Assembly: GCF_002087295.1 (NCBI RefSeq)
Contig: NZ_MWVI01000065.1
Coordinates: 100,860 to 164,859 of the forward strand
DNA length: 64,000 nt
Direction of reading: 5' to 3'
From: Vreelandella lionensis
GTDB lineage: Bacteria > Pseudomonadota > Gammaproteobacteria > Pseudomonadales > Halomonadaceae
The notes beneath the pieces are model-generated. The model did not search any database, was not told where the DNA came from, and saw only the letters and a list, made by a program, of their open reading frames with translations. The position numbers and the translations under genes are program-made. Below, one piece after another: positions 50,424 to 60,171 of the stretch (positions within the stretch are counted from its first letter, which is position 1; each line of letters starts with the position of its first letter).

Positions 50424-51353
50424 TTAGTCTACTAACTCAAGCAGGCGGTCGGGGTAGTCGGTAAACAGGCCGTTCGCCCCCAGCGCCATTAAACGCTGCA
50501 TCTCATCTGGTTCATTGATGGTGTAAACGTGTACCGGCAGGCCATTAGCTTGGGCTTGGCGAATAAAGGCCGCATCAATCACTTCGTTGCCCTGATAGAT
50601 CGCGTTGGTGCCAATCCCTGCTGCATACTCGGCAATGGCCTGAAAGTCAGCGTCGTTAATCTCACTTGGCCCTGGAGTAGTGTTTTGCCACTCCACCAGC
50701 TGTTCGCTGTTTTGCTCGCTAGGTGAGTACCACAGCAGCTGAATTAACGGCAGGTTAGGGTTGAGCGCCTGTAGTTTGAGCAGGCTTTGCTGGTCAAACG
50801 ACTGCACCAATACTCGGCCTTCATTAATCATATCGTAGGCTTCAAGACGCTCCACCAATGCCTCTTCCAAGCCAGGGTTGAGGTCAGGGGATTTTGTTTC
50901 GATGTAATAACGCGTCGTTTGACCAAAGTGGTCGAACAGCTCGTTAAGCGTCAGGATCTGCGTGCCGGAAAAATCCGTATCTGCATACTCGGGATTCGCT
51001 TCGTGAAACCACGAGCCGGTATCCAGCGCTTTTAACTCAGCCAGGGTGTAATCATGGATATGGCCTTCGCCATCGCTGGTGCGTTCAAGGGTGCCATCGT
51101 GGAAGATCACCACCTCGCCATCAGCGCTTAGCTGAGCATCCAGCTCCAGATAATCCACGCCCCACTCATGGGCCAGCTCGTAGGCCGCTAATGTGCTTTC
51201 CGGCGCATGCCCGCTTGCTCCGCGATGGGCTATCACTTGGAAATTTTTCAAGTCGTTAAGCTGCTGAGTAAGCGGTGTATCGCTCGCCGCTACGGCAGTG
51301 GTAGACGAAGCCGCTAATAGCGTTAGCGTCGTTATCAATGAATAGCGCAACAT
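50424..51353 (-). CDS. Periplasmic glycerophosphodiester phosphodiesterase
   Basis: A 309-residue enzyme of the GlpQ/UgpQ family that splits glycerophosphodiesters to glycerol-3-phosphate and an alcohol. A signal peptide (MLRYSLITTLTLLAASSTTAVAA) is followed by VIAHRGASGHAPESTLAAY, with the catalytic His and Arg. The metal ligands follow in YLELDAQLSADGEVVIFHDGTLERTSDG. Intact and alone. Confidence 0.92.
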   Translation of the reverse strand: MLRYSLITTLTLLAASSTTAVAASDTPLTQQLNDLKNFQVIAHRGASGHAPESTLAAYELAHEWGVDYLELDAQLSADGEVVIFHDGTLERTSDGEGHIHDYTLAELKALDTGSWFHEANPEYADTDFSGTQILTLNELFDHFGQTTRYYIETKSPDLNPGLEEALVERLEAYDMINEGRVLVQSFDQQSLLKLQALNPNLPLIQLLWYSPSEQNSEQLVEWQNTTPGPSEINDADFQAIAEYAAGIGTNAIYQGNEVIDAAFIRQAQANGLPVHVYTINEPDEMQRLMALGANGLFTDYPDRLLELVD

Positions 51354-51560
51354 AATTACACCTTGATAGATAAAGCCATGTAAGACCTTACCTGCCTAAC
51401 ATGACAAACGCACGCTCTACTGAACCACTCTGAATTGCACCGTGAGCCTCATAGGACGCTTGTTCGGATCATTAGCTGGGCTTCGTTATAGCTAGTGCCC
51501 GGGGGCAAGACTTCACCTAATATCAACTAAGCTGAACCCAGGTCCTCAAGAGGTTGCTCC

Positions 51561-52250
51561 ATGAACCACAAAGAACACCACCGCTCTCATCGTGCTGGCT
51601 GGCTACGGGCAGCGGTGATGGGCGCTAACGATGGCATTGTCTCTACCAGCAGTCTGATTCTTGGGGTAGCAGCAGCCTCTACCACGCAAAGCGATATTGT
51701 ATTGGCGGGTGTGGCGGGGTTGGTAGCAGGGGCCATGTCGATGGCGGCGGGGGAGTACGTTTCGGTCAGCTCGCAATCAGACACCGAGCGTGCCGATTTA
51801 ACAATGGAGCGTAACGCCCTTGCCGATCATTTTGAGGCCGAGCAAGAGGAGCTGACAGAGATCTATGTTGAGCGAGGATTAACGCCTGAACTCGCCAGTC
51901 AAGTGGCTGAGCAACTGATGCAAAAAGACGCGCTGGGAGCCCATGCTCGGGATGAAATTGGCATCACCGATACCACTCAACCGAGGCCTCTGCAAGCGGC
52001 GCTCTATTCAGCCGCTACATTTGCCGCTGGCGCATTAATTCCCCTTTTGATAGCTTGGTGGGTACCGCTGGTACTGCTGATTCCGTTGGTCGCCGTGGCA
52101 TCGCTCGCTTTGTTGGCTTTGTTAGGGGCGCTAGCAGCCAAAATAGGCGGTGCCCCGGTACGTAAAGCCGCCTTTCGCGTGCTGTTTTGGGGGGCATTGG
52201 CGATGGCACTGACCTCTCTCATCGGGCGTTTGTTTGGCGTTGTGGCGTAG
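51561..52250 (+). CDS. VIT/CCC1-family iron or manganese transporter
   Basis: A 229-residue protein with about five helices and the VIT1/CCC1 pattern: GANDGIVSTSSLILGVAAAS in helix 1, AGLVAGAMSMAAGEYVSVSSQ in helix 2, then an acidic cytoplasmic metal-binding loop (ERNALADHFEAEQEELTEIYVERGL). Relatives export or sequester iron and manganese. Confidence 0.9.
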   Translation: MNHKEHHRSHRAGWLRAAVMGANDGIVSTSSLILGVAAASTTQSDIVLAGVAGLVAGAMSMAAGEYVSVSSQSDTERADLTMERNALADHFEAEQEELTEIYVERGLTPELASQVAEQLMQKDALGAHARDEIGITDTTQPRPLQAALYSAATFAAGALIPLLIAWWVPLVLLIPLVAVASLALLALLGALAAKIGGAPVRKAAFRVLFWGALAMALTSLIGRLFGVVA

Positions 52251-52286
52251 CTTCAATCGATATAAGCATCCAAAAGGAGACATAAC

Positions 52287-52685
52287 ATGCTGGCGTATAC
52301 AATGGTGGGAACCAAAGATCTAGAGCGTGCCCTGCAGTTCTACACGCCGCTGTTCAATGCCATGGGGTTGGATATTTGCTGGCAGGATGACAGCTGCGTC
52401 TCGTTTGGTGACCCGGACGATGTCAACGTGCCCCAATACTTCGTGGGCTACCCCTTCGATGGCCACGACGCCACCGTGGGCAACGGCACCATGACCGCCT
52501 TTCAGTTCACCGACATCAAAGAGGTCGACACGCTGCATCACCTCGCCCTGGAAAGCGGCGGAAGCGACGAAGGCGCACCGGGCTTTCGGCCGCAGTACGG
52601 GGAAGGCTTTTATGCTGCCTACGTCCGCGACCCGGATGGCAACAAGTTGGCGTTTGTGGTGTACCCACACCGAGTAGGGCTTTAA
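52287..52685 (+). CDS. VOC-family protein
   Basis: A 132-residue single-module glyoxalase/bleomycin-resistance fold protein, starting MLAYTMVGTKDLERALQFYTPLF and ending with YVRDPDGNKLAFVVYP, the typical last strands. The putative metal-ligand set is incomplete, so a binding role is possible. AAAGGAG precedes the start. The stop overlaps the trpI stop by two bases. Confidence 0.87.
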   Translation: MLAYTMVGTKDLERALQFYTPLFNAMGLDICWQDDSCVSFGDPDDVNVPQYFVGYPFDGHDATVGNGTMTAFQFTDIKEVDTLHHLALESGGSDEGAPGFRPQYGEGFYAAYVRDPDGNKLAFVVYPHRVGL

Positions 52686-53571
52686 CCTTCCAATTCCTTG
52701 CGTAACCAATCAGCCATTGATTCGCTGCGGCGGGCGTTAGTGTGTTTTGGCAGCCATAGGCAGAGCTGTGCCGGGGTTTCGATGCTGCCCCAAGGGGCGA
52801 CAAGCCGTCCGCTTTTCAGATCATCTTCTACGAGTAGCTTCGGGGCGATGGCGACCCCTAGGCCCGCAAGGCAGCTTCTATGAGGTAGTAAAGATGCGCA
52901 AAGCCTTGGCCCTGTTGGAGGGCTGTTTTCAATGCGGTGGTTTCCAGCCCTTGGGCGTCTGCCCACTGGGGCCACGCTTGGGGGCGTGAGGCGGTATAAA
53001 GGAGCTTGTTGGTAAACAGCGATGCGGGATGAGATGCATGGCACGCATCCACCAAGCGTGGGCTGGTCACGGCGCAAATTTCCTCAGGCATCAGCTCAAT
53101 CAGCTCGCCCTCGTCAGGCCACGGTGGCTCGAAAAAGGCCAGCGTTGCGCTGGTCTCCGGCTGGCCGGGCTGCTCGGAATCGCTCACCACCACCTGAAGT
53201 TTTAGCTCCGGCAGCGCCTGGTTTAAGCGGTCTAAACGGGGAATCAGCCAGCGGGCCAGCAGGCTGCCGGGGCAGGCCAGGGTAAACGGCGCTTCTTCCA
53301 CCTCATGCTTGAGCCGGGTGCAACTATCCCTGAGTTTCGCAAAGGCTTCCCCCACGCCGCTTTGCAACCGTTCACCGTGGTGAGTGAGCACTAGCCCCCG
53401 CCCAGCTTTGGTGAATAGCGCCACGCCAAAATGCTCATCCAAGCTCTTAAGCTGGCGGCTTACCGCGCCGTGGGTCACGCTTAGCTCATCGGCGGCGGCG
53501 GTCACGCTGCCTAGCCGGGCGGTGGCTTCAAAGGCGCGCAGGGCGCTTAAGGGCGGCAGGCTGTGTTGCAT
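52682..53571 (-). CDS. trpI: TrpI-like LysR regulator, one frameshift
   Basis: The start MQHSLPPLSALRAFEATARLG and helix-turn-helix SVTAAADELSVTHGAVSRQLKSLDEHFG match TrpI/GcvA-type LysR regulators. A break near 52860 separates the last 60 residues (GLGVAIAPKLLVEDDLKSGRLVAPWG). About 296 residues after repair. It lies divergent from trpBA, as in pseudomonads, where TrpI with indoleglycerol phosphate activates trpBA. The 122-bp spacer (53572-53693) should hold its operator; I could not pick one out with confidence. Confidence 0.85.
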
Positions 53572-53693
53572 GGATGTCTCTTTCAATAGTTGCGTAAAAC
53601 TCACAGGTTGATGCCATCTTATCGATTTTTCTTCCCGCCTGCCTGCGCTAACGTCATCACAACCCTAAATCGCCCCAAAACGCAGAGGTCGTG

Positions 53694-54911
53694 ATGAATA
53701 AACCTTTAAGCCTACCCGATGCCAACGGGCTGTTTGGCAGTTTCGGTGGCCGCTTTGTCGCTGAAACCCTAATGCCGCTGATTCTTGAACTGCAGGATGA
53801 GTACGCCACCGCCAAAAACGATCCAGAATTTCAGCGCCAGCTCGCCTATTTTCAGGGCGACTACGTAGGCCGCCCCAGCCCGCTCTATTTTGCCGAGCGG
53901 CTCACCGAGCACTTTGGTGGCGCGAGCATTTACCTCAAGCGTGAAGAGCTTAACCACACCGGTGCGCACAAGATTAACAACTGCATTGGTCAAGTATTGT
54001 TGGCCAAGCAGATGGGCAAAAAGCGCATCATCGCGGAAACCGGCGCAGGCATGCACGGCGTTGCCACCGCTACGGTTGCAGCGCGTTTTGGTTTGCCCTG
54101 CGTGATTTACATGGGTGCCACCGACATCGAGCGCCAGCAGCCCAACGTATTCCGCATGAAACTGTTAGGGGCGGAAGTAATCCCCGTCACTTCAGGCACC
54201 GGCACGCTGAAAGATGCCATGAACGAAGCGCTGCGCGATTGGGTAACGAATGTCGACGACACCTTCTATATCATTGGCACCGTGGCAGGCCCGCACCCTT
54301 ACCCGGCGATGGTGCGCGATTTCCAAGCGGTGATTGGTCATGAAACCCGCGCTCAGATGCTCGAAAAACAGGGCCGTTTGCCGGACTCCCTGGTGGCTTG
54401 CATTGGCGGCGGTTCCAATGCGATGGGGCTGTTTCACCCCTTCCTGAATGACGCCGATGTGAAGATGATTGGCGTGGAAGCAGGCGGCAAAGGCGTCAAC
54501 AGCGGCCTGCACGCCGCCAGCCTGAACGGCGGCACCCCCGGCGTGCTGCACGGCAACCGCACCTACCTGCTGCAAAACGAAGATGGTCAGATTATCGACG
54601 CTCACTCAATTTCCGCAGGGCTGGACTACCCCGGCATCGGCCCCGAGCACGCTTGGCTGCACGAGCAAGGGCGGGTCGAGTATGTTTCCGCCACCGATGA
54701 CGAAGCGCTGGAAGCATTCCAAATCTGCTGCCGCCAAGAGGGCATCATCCCCGCGCTAGAAACTGCCCACGCCCTGGCTGAAGTGGCTAAGCGCGCGCCG
54801 ACACTTCCCCGCGAGCACCTGATGGTGGTCAACCTCAGTGGCCGTGGTGATAAAGACATGATGAGCGTGGCCCACCACCTGGGCGATAAATTCGGAGTGA
54901 AAAACGTATGA
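53694..54911 (+). CDS. trpB: Tryptophan synthase beta chain
   Basis: A 405-residue pyridoxal-phosphate enzyme that joins indole and serine to make tryptophan. The PLP lysine lies in [16 protein letters not shown], the phosphate-binding loop is GGGSNAMG, and [10 protein letters not shown] is the N-terminal signature. ATG 53694 is preferred over GTG 53691 because of the AGAGG at good spacing. The stop overlaps a trpA frame by ATGA, the typical coupled arrangement. Intact. Confidence 0.97.
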   Translation: MNKPLSLPDANGLFGSFGGRFVAETLMPLILELQDEYATAKNDPEFQRQLAYFQGDYVGRPSPLYFAERLTEHFGGASIYLKREELNHTGAHKINNCIGQVLLAKQMGKKRIIAETGAGMHGVATATVAARFGLPCVIYMGATDIERQQPNVFRMKLLGAEVIPVTSGTGTLKDAMNEALRDWVTNVDDTFYIIGTVAGPHPYPAMVRDFQAVIGHETRAQMLEKQGRLPDSLVACIGGGSNAMGLFHPFLNDADVKMIGVEAGGKGVNSGLHAASLNGGTPGVLHGNRTYLLQNEDGQIIDAHSISAGLDYPGIGPEHAWLHEQGRVEYVSATDDEALEAFQICCRQEGIIPALETAHALAEVAKRAPTLPREHLMVVNLSGRGDKDMMSVAHHLGDKFGVKNV

Positions 54912-54932
54912 GCGCCCTACAAGAGAGCAATG

Positions 54933-54966
54933 TAGTGGAGGAGAGCAGGCTAGTGGAGGAGAGCAG
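54933..54966 (+). repeat. Duplicated Shine-Dalgarno block before trpA
   Basis: TAGTGGAGGAGAGCAG occurs at 54933-54948 and again exactly at 54951-54966, separated by GC. Each copy has a strong GGAGGAG ribosome site; only the second is correctly placed for ATG 54968. An 18-bp tandem slippage duplication is the likely origin, and its length keeps the upstream ATG 54908 in frame. Confidence 0.8.
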
Positions 54967-54967
54967 C

Positions 54968-55792
54968 ATGAACACGACGTCGCGTCTTGAAGCGTGCTTT
55001 ACCGCGCTCAAACAGCAAAACCGCCCGGCGCTGGTCAGCTACCTCACCGCTGGCGACCCAGATGCCGAGACCTCCCGCCGCCTGCTGCAAGGGTTGCCGG
55101 AAGCAGGCGTTGATATCATCGAACTCGGCATGCCGTTCAGCGACCCCATGGCCGATGGCCCCGCCATACAAAAAGCCGCCCTGCGAGCGCTGGAAAACGG
55201 CCAGACCCAAGCCAAAACGCTGGAGATGGTGCGCCAGTTCCGTGAACAGAACAGCACCACCCCCATCGTGCTGATGGGCTATTACAACCCGATTTATTGC
55301 TACGGCGTCGAGCGTTTTCTCACCGATGCCGCCAAGGCCGGGGTAGACGGGCTGATCGTAGTGGATCTACCGCCCGAACACGACGAAGAGCTGTGCCAGC
55401 CCGCCGCTCAGCACGGCATCGATTTTATCCGCCTCGCTACGCCCACCACCGATGCCAAGCGCCTGCCCAAAGTGCTGGCCAACGCTTCCGGGTTTATCTA
55501 CTACGTTTCCGTGGCGGGGGTGACGGGCGGCAGCGCCCCCACACCGGAGCGTTTAGAAAGCGCCGTTAATCAGCTGCGCGAACACACGCCGCTGCCCATC
55601 TCCGTAGGCTTTGGTATTCGCACCGCCGAACAGGCCGCCACCATTGGCCGCTTCAGCGACGCCGTGGTCGTGGGCTCTGCGCTGGTAGACTGCATCGAAT
55701 ACGCCAGCAGCGGCGATGACGCCGTGACGCGGGTGCATGGGCTGGTGAAAGAACTGGCGGAGAGTGTGAGAGGGTGTAGGGAAAACGGCTAG
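54968..55792 (+). CDS. trpA: Tryptophan synthase alpha chain
   Basis: A 274-residue TIM barrel that splits indole-3-glycerol phosphate to indole. It begins [32 protein letters not shown]. The catalytic Glu is in [16 protein letters not shown] and the Asp in [17 protein letters not shown] 54968 is chosen because of GGAGGAG upstream and the family N terminus. An in-frame ATG at 54908 overlaps the trpB stop and would add 20 residues made from the duplicated ribosome-site block. Which start dominates is unclear. Confidence 0.93.
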   Translation: MNTTSRLEACFTALKQQNRPALVSYLTAGDPDAETSRRLLQGLPEAGVDIIELGMPFSDPMADGPAIQKAALRALENGQTQAKTLEMVRQFREQNSTTPIVLMGYYNPIYCYGVERFLTDAAKAGVDGLIVVDLPPEHDEELCQPAAQHGIDFIRLATPTTDAKRLPKVLANASGFIYYVSVAGVTGGSAPTPERLESAVNQLREHTPLPISVGFGIRTAEQAATIGRFSDAVVVGSALVDCIEYASSGDDAVTRVHGLVKELAESVRGCRENG

Positions 55793-55799
55793 CATGAAT

Positions 55800-55823
55800 A
55801 CACGGCATGTTCGCATGCCGTGT
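55800..55823. terminator. UUCG-capped hairpin after trpA
   Basis: ACACGGCATG pairs perfectly with CATGCCGTGT around a TTCG tetraloop, eight bases after the trpA stop. No T-run follows, so it may protect the trp mRNA 3' end or need Rho, and is not a classic intrinsic terminator. Confidence 0.6.
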
Positions 55824-55952
55824 GAGCAAAATAAAACGGCCTTCCGTATTTCTATGTAAGAAACTAGTCATTAGCGTTTGGAAAAGAAATACTCCCACCA
55901 AGAATTTTTCTACAGCCTCATAGATCCTTTGAATATCACCTCTGCGTACTAT

Positions 55953-55991
55953 TGATAGAGCTTGCTGATAGGGCTTGTTGATAGCTCTTAC
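55953..55991 (+). repeat. Three tandem 13-bp repeats at the prophage edge
   Basis: TGATAGAGCTTGC, TGATAGGGCTTGT and TGATAGCTCTTAC follow one another without gaps. The third unit ends one base into the 28-bp direct repeat. The spacing of just over one helical turn suits a protein-binding array, but no binding protein is known. Confidence 0.6.
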
Positions 55992-56017
55992 CTGAATCCG
56001 TGAGACCGGCCCCCGGA
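55990..56017 (+). repeat. 28-bp direct repeat, left copy
   Basis: Identical to 63973-64000 over all 28 bases (begins ACCTGAATCCGTGAGACC). It lies just beyond the last phage gene and next to a GGCGGCC/GGCCGCC hairpin at 56018-56035. It could be an attachment core, a duplicated phage sequence or an assembly join. Confidence 0.85.
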
Positions 56018-56035
56018 GGCGGCCCTTTGGCCGCC
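56018..56035. terminator. GC hairpin at the end of the phage operon
   Basis: GGCGGCC (56018-56024) and GGCCGCC (56029-56035) form a seven-pair stem with a CTTT loop, 23 bases after the repaired protease stop. It lacks a T-run on either strand; it may be an intergenic phage hairpin. Confidence 0.4.
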
Positions 56036-56057
56036 GTGGTGTCGCTCCGCCGCGTGG

Positions 56058-56998
56058 CTAGAGCTGACAACGGGTGTCGAACGCTCGCGCTTGGGCGCGA
56101 ATGCTTCGGCTGTTTCGTGTGGGGCTTGGCGTGGTGCTGCGGGTGTAGCGTTCGGAAGCGGCGTTAATGGCGTCCTGCGCGGGAGCAATCTCGTCAATCA
56201 GTGGGCGACCAGCGCTTGTTGTGGGCGGTAGAGTCGCGCTTGGGTGTCGATGACCGAGCCCACTTCGATGCCCCGGAACTCGGCCACCGACTCGGTGAAC
56301 TGGGCATAGCTGGCATCCAGCATGCCGTTGATCTCCTGCACGGCTTGGTCGGTGATCGGCTCATGGGGGGAGCCGTTGTTTTTGTGGTCGCCTCGGAAGT
56401 AGGTGTTGAAGGTGATGCCCATCTCGTCTTCCATGCGGCTGACTTCGTAGGTTTCGATAATCACCCCGATAGAGCCCACGCCTGCCGTAGGGCTGACGAT
56501 GATGCGAGAGCAAGCCGCTGCCAGGTAGTAGCCTGCTGAATAGGCGGCGAAGTTGACCAGCGCGGTGATGGGCTTCATGGCGGTGCTGGCTCGGATGAAG
56601 GCGGCCAACTCTTTGCAGCCCATCGCGTGGCCACCACCGGTGTGGGAGTCGAGGAAGATCTCTTCAACATGCTCATGCTTGAGCGCGGCGGAGATTTGGC
56701 TGCGCAGCTTTTCGTAAGAGAGCAGCTCTTCACAGGCGGCGGTGATATGCCCGCGCCGTGCGACTAGCACGCCATGTACGGGGATCACGGCAATGCGCCC
56801 TACCACGTTCAAGCGCTGCATTTCGCGTTCTTCGCCGGTACCGGATTCCATGCCCAGGCTTTGCGGCATTTCATTGGTACGCCCCAGCAAACGAGGCTCC
56901 AGTACGTTGCGTACTGCCTGCACCAGCGTGGGGGTGGCGTAGAGCGGTGTGTTGAACACCATCGACGCGATGTGCGGGTAGTTGATCATTGCGTGCAT
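56058..56998 (-). CDS. S49/ClpP-like phage head maturation protease, one frameshift
   Basis: The frame runs MHAMINYPHIASMVF to LVAH and a stop at 56198, but a one-base shift near 56203 extends it (LIDEIAPAQDAINAAS) to a stop at 56058, giving about 313 residues. The S49 core is clear: VVGRIAVIPVHGVLV, IFLDSHTGGGHAMGCKEL, the nucleophile region AAYSAGYYLAAAC and SPTAGVGSIGVIIE. In HK97-type phages such proteases cut the scaffold or capsid precursor. The start lies 13 bases inside the portal gene end. Confidence 0.85.
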
Positions 56999-58259
56999 GC
57001 GAGTATTCCCTCGATCTCTTGCAGTTGTTGGGGCGTGGCGTTGATCGAGCCTTCTAGCTGTTTCGAATCAATCATGTTCATCGGCGTTAGGTAGCGGTCA
57101 CCGCCAGGAATCGGCGGCATGTTTTCCAACCGGCGAATGTCGTTAACGCTGAGCCAGCCCCACTGGCGGGCAATGGCGTAGGCCTCGAAGCGGCTCTTCT
57201 GGTCGCCACGCAGCAGGCCAGAGACGTTGAACTCGATGTAAAGGTTTTTGCGCTCTTCGGGCAGCAGGAGGTCGCGCATCATCGCGGCCTCTTTGCGCTT
57301 GATCCACGGCATCAAGGTGTAGATGACGAACTGCAGGCCCAGGTGCTCGATGTTGTTAAACGTGGCTTTATCCAGGTGCTGGATCATGTTGGGCGCGACG
57401 CGATACAGGCGGCAGATTTCCACCACGCCAAAGTTGCGCGACTCCAGCAGTTGGGCCTTTTCGTTGTCCATCGCCAGCTGTTTGTACTGCATACCCTCTT
57501 GCAGCAGCGCCACTGAGAAGGCGTTGCGTAGGCCACCGCCGTGGCGCTCGGTGAACTTTTCTAAAAGTCGGTCTACTTTCGCTTGATCCTTAATAGGGGC
57601 AGCTTCATGAGGCCGCTCAATCACCCCGGCCATGGTGGCACCACGCTGAAACACCGCCGAGGCGTGCTGCTCGGTGGCCATCGCTAGGCCGATGGTGTCG
57701 GCGTTGGTGGCGATGGGTGAGACGCCCGCATAGCCATCCAGCGAGAAACCCTTAACGTGATGCACCGAGCGCATCGGCAGGATCTGGTCTTTGTAGTCCA
57801 GCAGCTGGTAATACGGCAGGCCATCAGGCCCCTTCAGCACGCGCATTTTCTTGGGGTGCACGGGGATCAGCTCGGTTGGGTACTCGGCACCGTCGCGCTG
57901 AATCAGCGAGAACTCATTACCTTCCAGCGTGAGGCAGCCCATGCCTTGTTCGTAATACTCGAAGCTAGTGTCTTTCTGGTTGGGCTGGCTGTGAATCACG
58001 TCGTACAGCGGATGATCCGTGGCGCGGTCTCGGCCACCTTGGGCGTCGCGGCGGTAGATCTCGCAGGGCAGTTGGGCGACTGATTCCGCTAGCAGCGTGA
58101 CGCAGGCACGCAGGGCGATACGCCTAGGGCGTTCTCGGTATTCACCATGGTGCCCGCGGCGCTTTGGCGGCTGCGGGTTGAACTTACCCAGCCGGTCCAG
58201 TTTTGGCTTTTGTGGCCGCTGCCACTGGCGGCGGACGTGAAGAGGCTTGGCCAGAACAT
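56986..58259 (-). CDS. HK97-family phage portal protein, one frameshift
   Basis: ATG 58259 overlaps the preceding small gene stop (TAATG) and reads MFWPSLFTSAASGSG to NTENALGVS. A missing G near 58115 then restores LRACVTLLAESVAQLPCEIYRR, the portal signature. Later marks are YYEQGMGCLTLEGNEFSLIQRD and LLESRNFGVVEICRLYRVAPNMI. About 424 residues. The portal forms the dodecameric DNA gate of the head. Confidence 0.92.
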
Positions 58260-58456
58260 TAGCATTCCTCTTCGTTGTTAGTGGGCTTGGCGGGTTGCGT
58301 TGCCCGGGCGGCGGCGTTGGCTGCCAGCCAGGACCACAGCAGACAGAAAGCGCCAGCAGTGATGTAGCCTGCCGCCGGCAGAATGAGCCACGCGCCAAAG
58401 GCCACCAGCCCGACACCTAGCAGGCCTACTGTGAAGGTGATGAAGTTGATCAGCAT
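58259..58456 (-). CDS. Small phage membrane protein
   Basis: A 65-residue protein with two hydrophobic helices (MLINFITFTVGLLGVGLVAFGAWLIL and YITAGAFCLLWSWLAAN) and a polar tail. It overlaps TerL at its start and the portal at its stop. Small membrane genes at this position occur in related phages, function unknown. Confidence 0.7.
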   Translation of the reverse strand: MLINFITFTVGLLGVGLVAFGAWLILPAAGYITAGAFCLLWSWLAANAAARATQPAKPTNNEEEC

Positions 58457-60165
58457 GTTACGTCCGTGGTGTCGTAGATGGATTCTTCTGGCTCGTCGTT
58501 TTCGGTGAGCACGGCGCGGCCTAGCGCCATCAGGGTGGCGATGATGCCGTCGATCTTGTTGTCGGGCTTTTCTATGCGTGGGTAGATGTTGTCTTTGGCG
58601 TCTGCTTTGGCGACCACGTTGCTGGCCATCCAGGTAAGCACCGGGTCTTTGCTGTGGCGGAAACGCCCACCGGTGATGGCGGCTTCCATTTCCCGCATGG
58701 CGGGGCTCATGTTTTGTACGGTGTTGCGGTATTCGATGATGCTGGCACCATCAGCCATGAGCTGGTGCGCCAGCTGCGTGGCTCGCCAGGGGTCGTAAGC
58801 GATTTCGGTAATCTCAAACTGCCCTGCCAGGTCTTTGATGTCTTCGCGGATCACATCGAAGTCGAGCTCTTCGCCATCGGTGATGATCAGGTCACCGCTG
58901 TTCACCCAGGTTTCGTAGGCGGCCTTGTTGTTGCTGGCTCGCTCTACGGCGCCTTCGGGTAGGTAGTTGCGGACAAACACCGTCCAGCGCGTTTTCATGC
59001 GGCCTTTCTTGTCGGCCACTTCATCGCGGAATAGCAGAGCAATGCTGGCGATGTCGGTTTTGCTGGCGAGATCCACCCCCATCCAGCAGGCCTTGCCGAT
59101 GAAGTCGTCAATGCTGAGTGATGGATCCCCCAGGGCGTGCCAACTGGCCATGTTTAGCCACGCGGTGCGCGCACTCACCCACACGTTCAGGTGCTTGGTG
59201 AGGAAGCTGTTCTGGCGGCTAGGGTAGCGAACAGCATCGCGCTGGGCTTTGACCAGAAACTCTTCACTGACGGATATGCCGAAGTTCGGGTTGGCCTTTT
59301 TCAGAGCCGCCGGGGCTTTCCAGTCGTCGCCATCGTCAATGGTGTAGATGATGGCGAACAGTTCATCGTTGGGCAGCGCGTCATCCAGCATTTGCTGGGC
59401 TTGGCCGCGCTTGTCGTAACAGGGCCCTGCGATGTTGAAGCCCGCGGTAGTGATGATGAACATCAACGGTTGGTCGCGGGCACCCATGCCGGTGAGCATG
59501 GTTTCGTAGAGGTCCGGCGTTTGGTGTTCGTGATACTCATCCACTATCGCGCTAGTGGGTGAACTACCGTCGCCCGGGTTGCCGATCAGCGGCTCTAGGC
59601 GGCTGCCGTCTTCCGGTATCGAGATGTTCTTCGCCATGATCTCGATGCCCGCTGCACTCACCAGCGCAGGCGATTTGACCAACATTAGCCTGGCTGGCCG
59701 GAACACTTCCCAGGCTTGCTTTTCGGTGGTCGCGCCACAGTAGACCTCTGCGCCGTATTCGCCATCGGCGCAGAGCATGTAATTGGCGACGCCAGCGGCA
59801 ATCACTGACTTGCCGTTCTTACGGCCGACCTCGATATACGCTTCCGTGAAGCGGCGAAGTCCTGACTTCTTTTTCCGCCATCCAAAAATGCAGCAGAAGA
59901 TGAACAGCTGCCACGGCTCCAGCGTGATCAGCTTTCGCTCCCGCGCCCACTTGCCTTTGGTGTGGGGCAGTAGCTGAACGAATCCACAGACGCGCTCAGC
60001 TTCGTCTTTATCGAACCGGTGCGGATAGGATCGGGACTTCTGCGCCTTGAGATCGTCCAGGTGGCGTTGGCAGGCCTGCCGGACCTCTTTGCACGCGGGA
60101 ATCTTTTTGGCCACTACGTCCCGAGCGTACTTGTTGGCGGCGTTGACGTTCGGGTAACTGGCCAT
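58450..60165 (-). CDS. terL: Phage terminase large subunit
   Basis: A 571-residue packaging motor. Walker A is VGRKNGKSVIAAG (residues 114-120 GRKNGKS), Walker B is AIVDEYHEH near 205, and the nuclease half carries MGVDLASKTDIASIALLF and EIAYDPWRATQLAHQL. This pattern fits the HK97/P27-type TerL that works with a P27 TerS and HNH protein, as found here. Intact. Confidence 0.95.
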   Translation of the reverse strand: MASYPNVNAANKYARDVVAKKIPACKEVRQACQRHLDDLKAQKSRSYPHRFDKDEAERVCGFVQLLPHTKGKWARERKLITLEPWQLFIFCCIFGWRKKKSGLRRFTEAYIEVGRKNGKSVIAAGVANYMLCADGEYGAEVYCGATTEKQAWEVFRPARLMLVKSPALVSAAGIEIMAKNISIPEDGSRLEPLIGNPGDGSSPTSAIVDEYHEHQTPDLYETMLTGMGARDQPLMFIITTAGFNIAGPCYDKRGQAQQMLDDALPNDELFAIIYTIDDGDDWKAPAALKKANPNFGISVSEEFLVKAQRDAVRYPSRQNSFLTKHLNVWVSARTAWLNMASWHALGDPSLSIDDFIGKACWMGVDLASKTDIASIALLFRDEVADKKGRMKTRWTVFVRNYLPEGAVERASNNKAAYETWVNSGDLIITDGEELDFDVIREDIKDLAGQFEITEIAYDPWRATQLAHQLMADGASIIEYRNTVQNMSPAMREMEAAITGGRFRHSKDPVLTWMASNVVAKADAKDNIYPRIEKPDNKIDGIIATLMALGRAVLTENDEPEESIYDTTDVTC

Positions 60166-60171
60166 GGTGCT

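Noticed and set aside
55988..56197. 69-residue minus-strand open frame after the phage protease
   Set aside because: Arg/Pro/Ala-rich, no homology, and it is the out-of-frame reading of the protease tail and the repeat.
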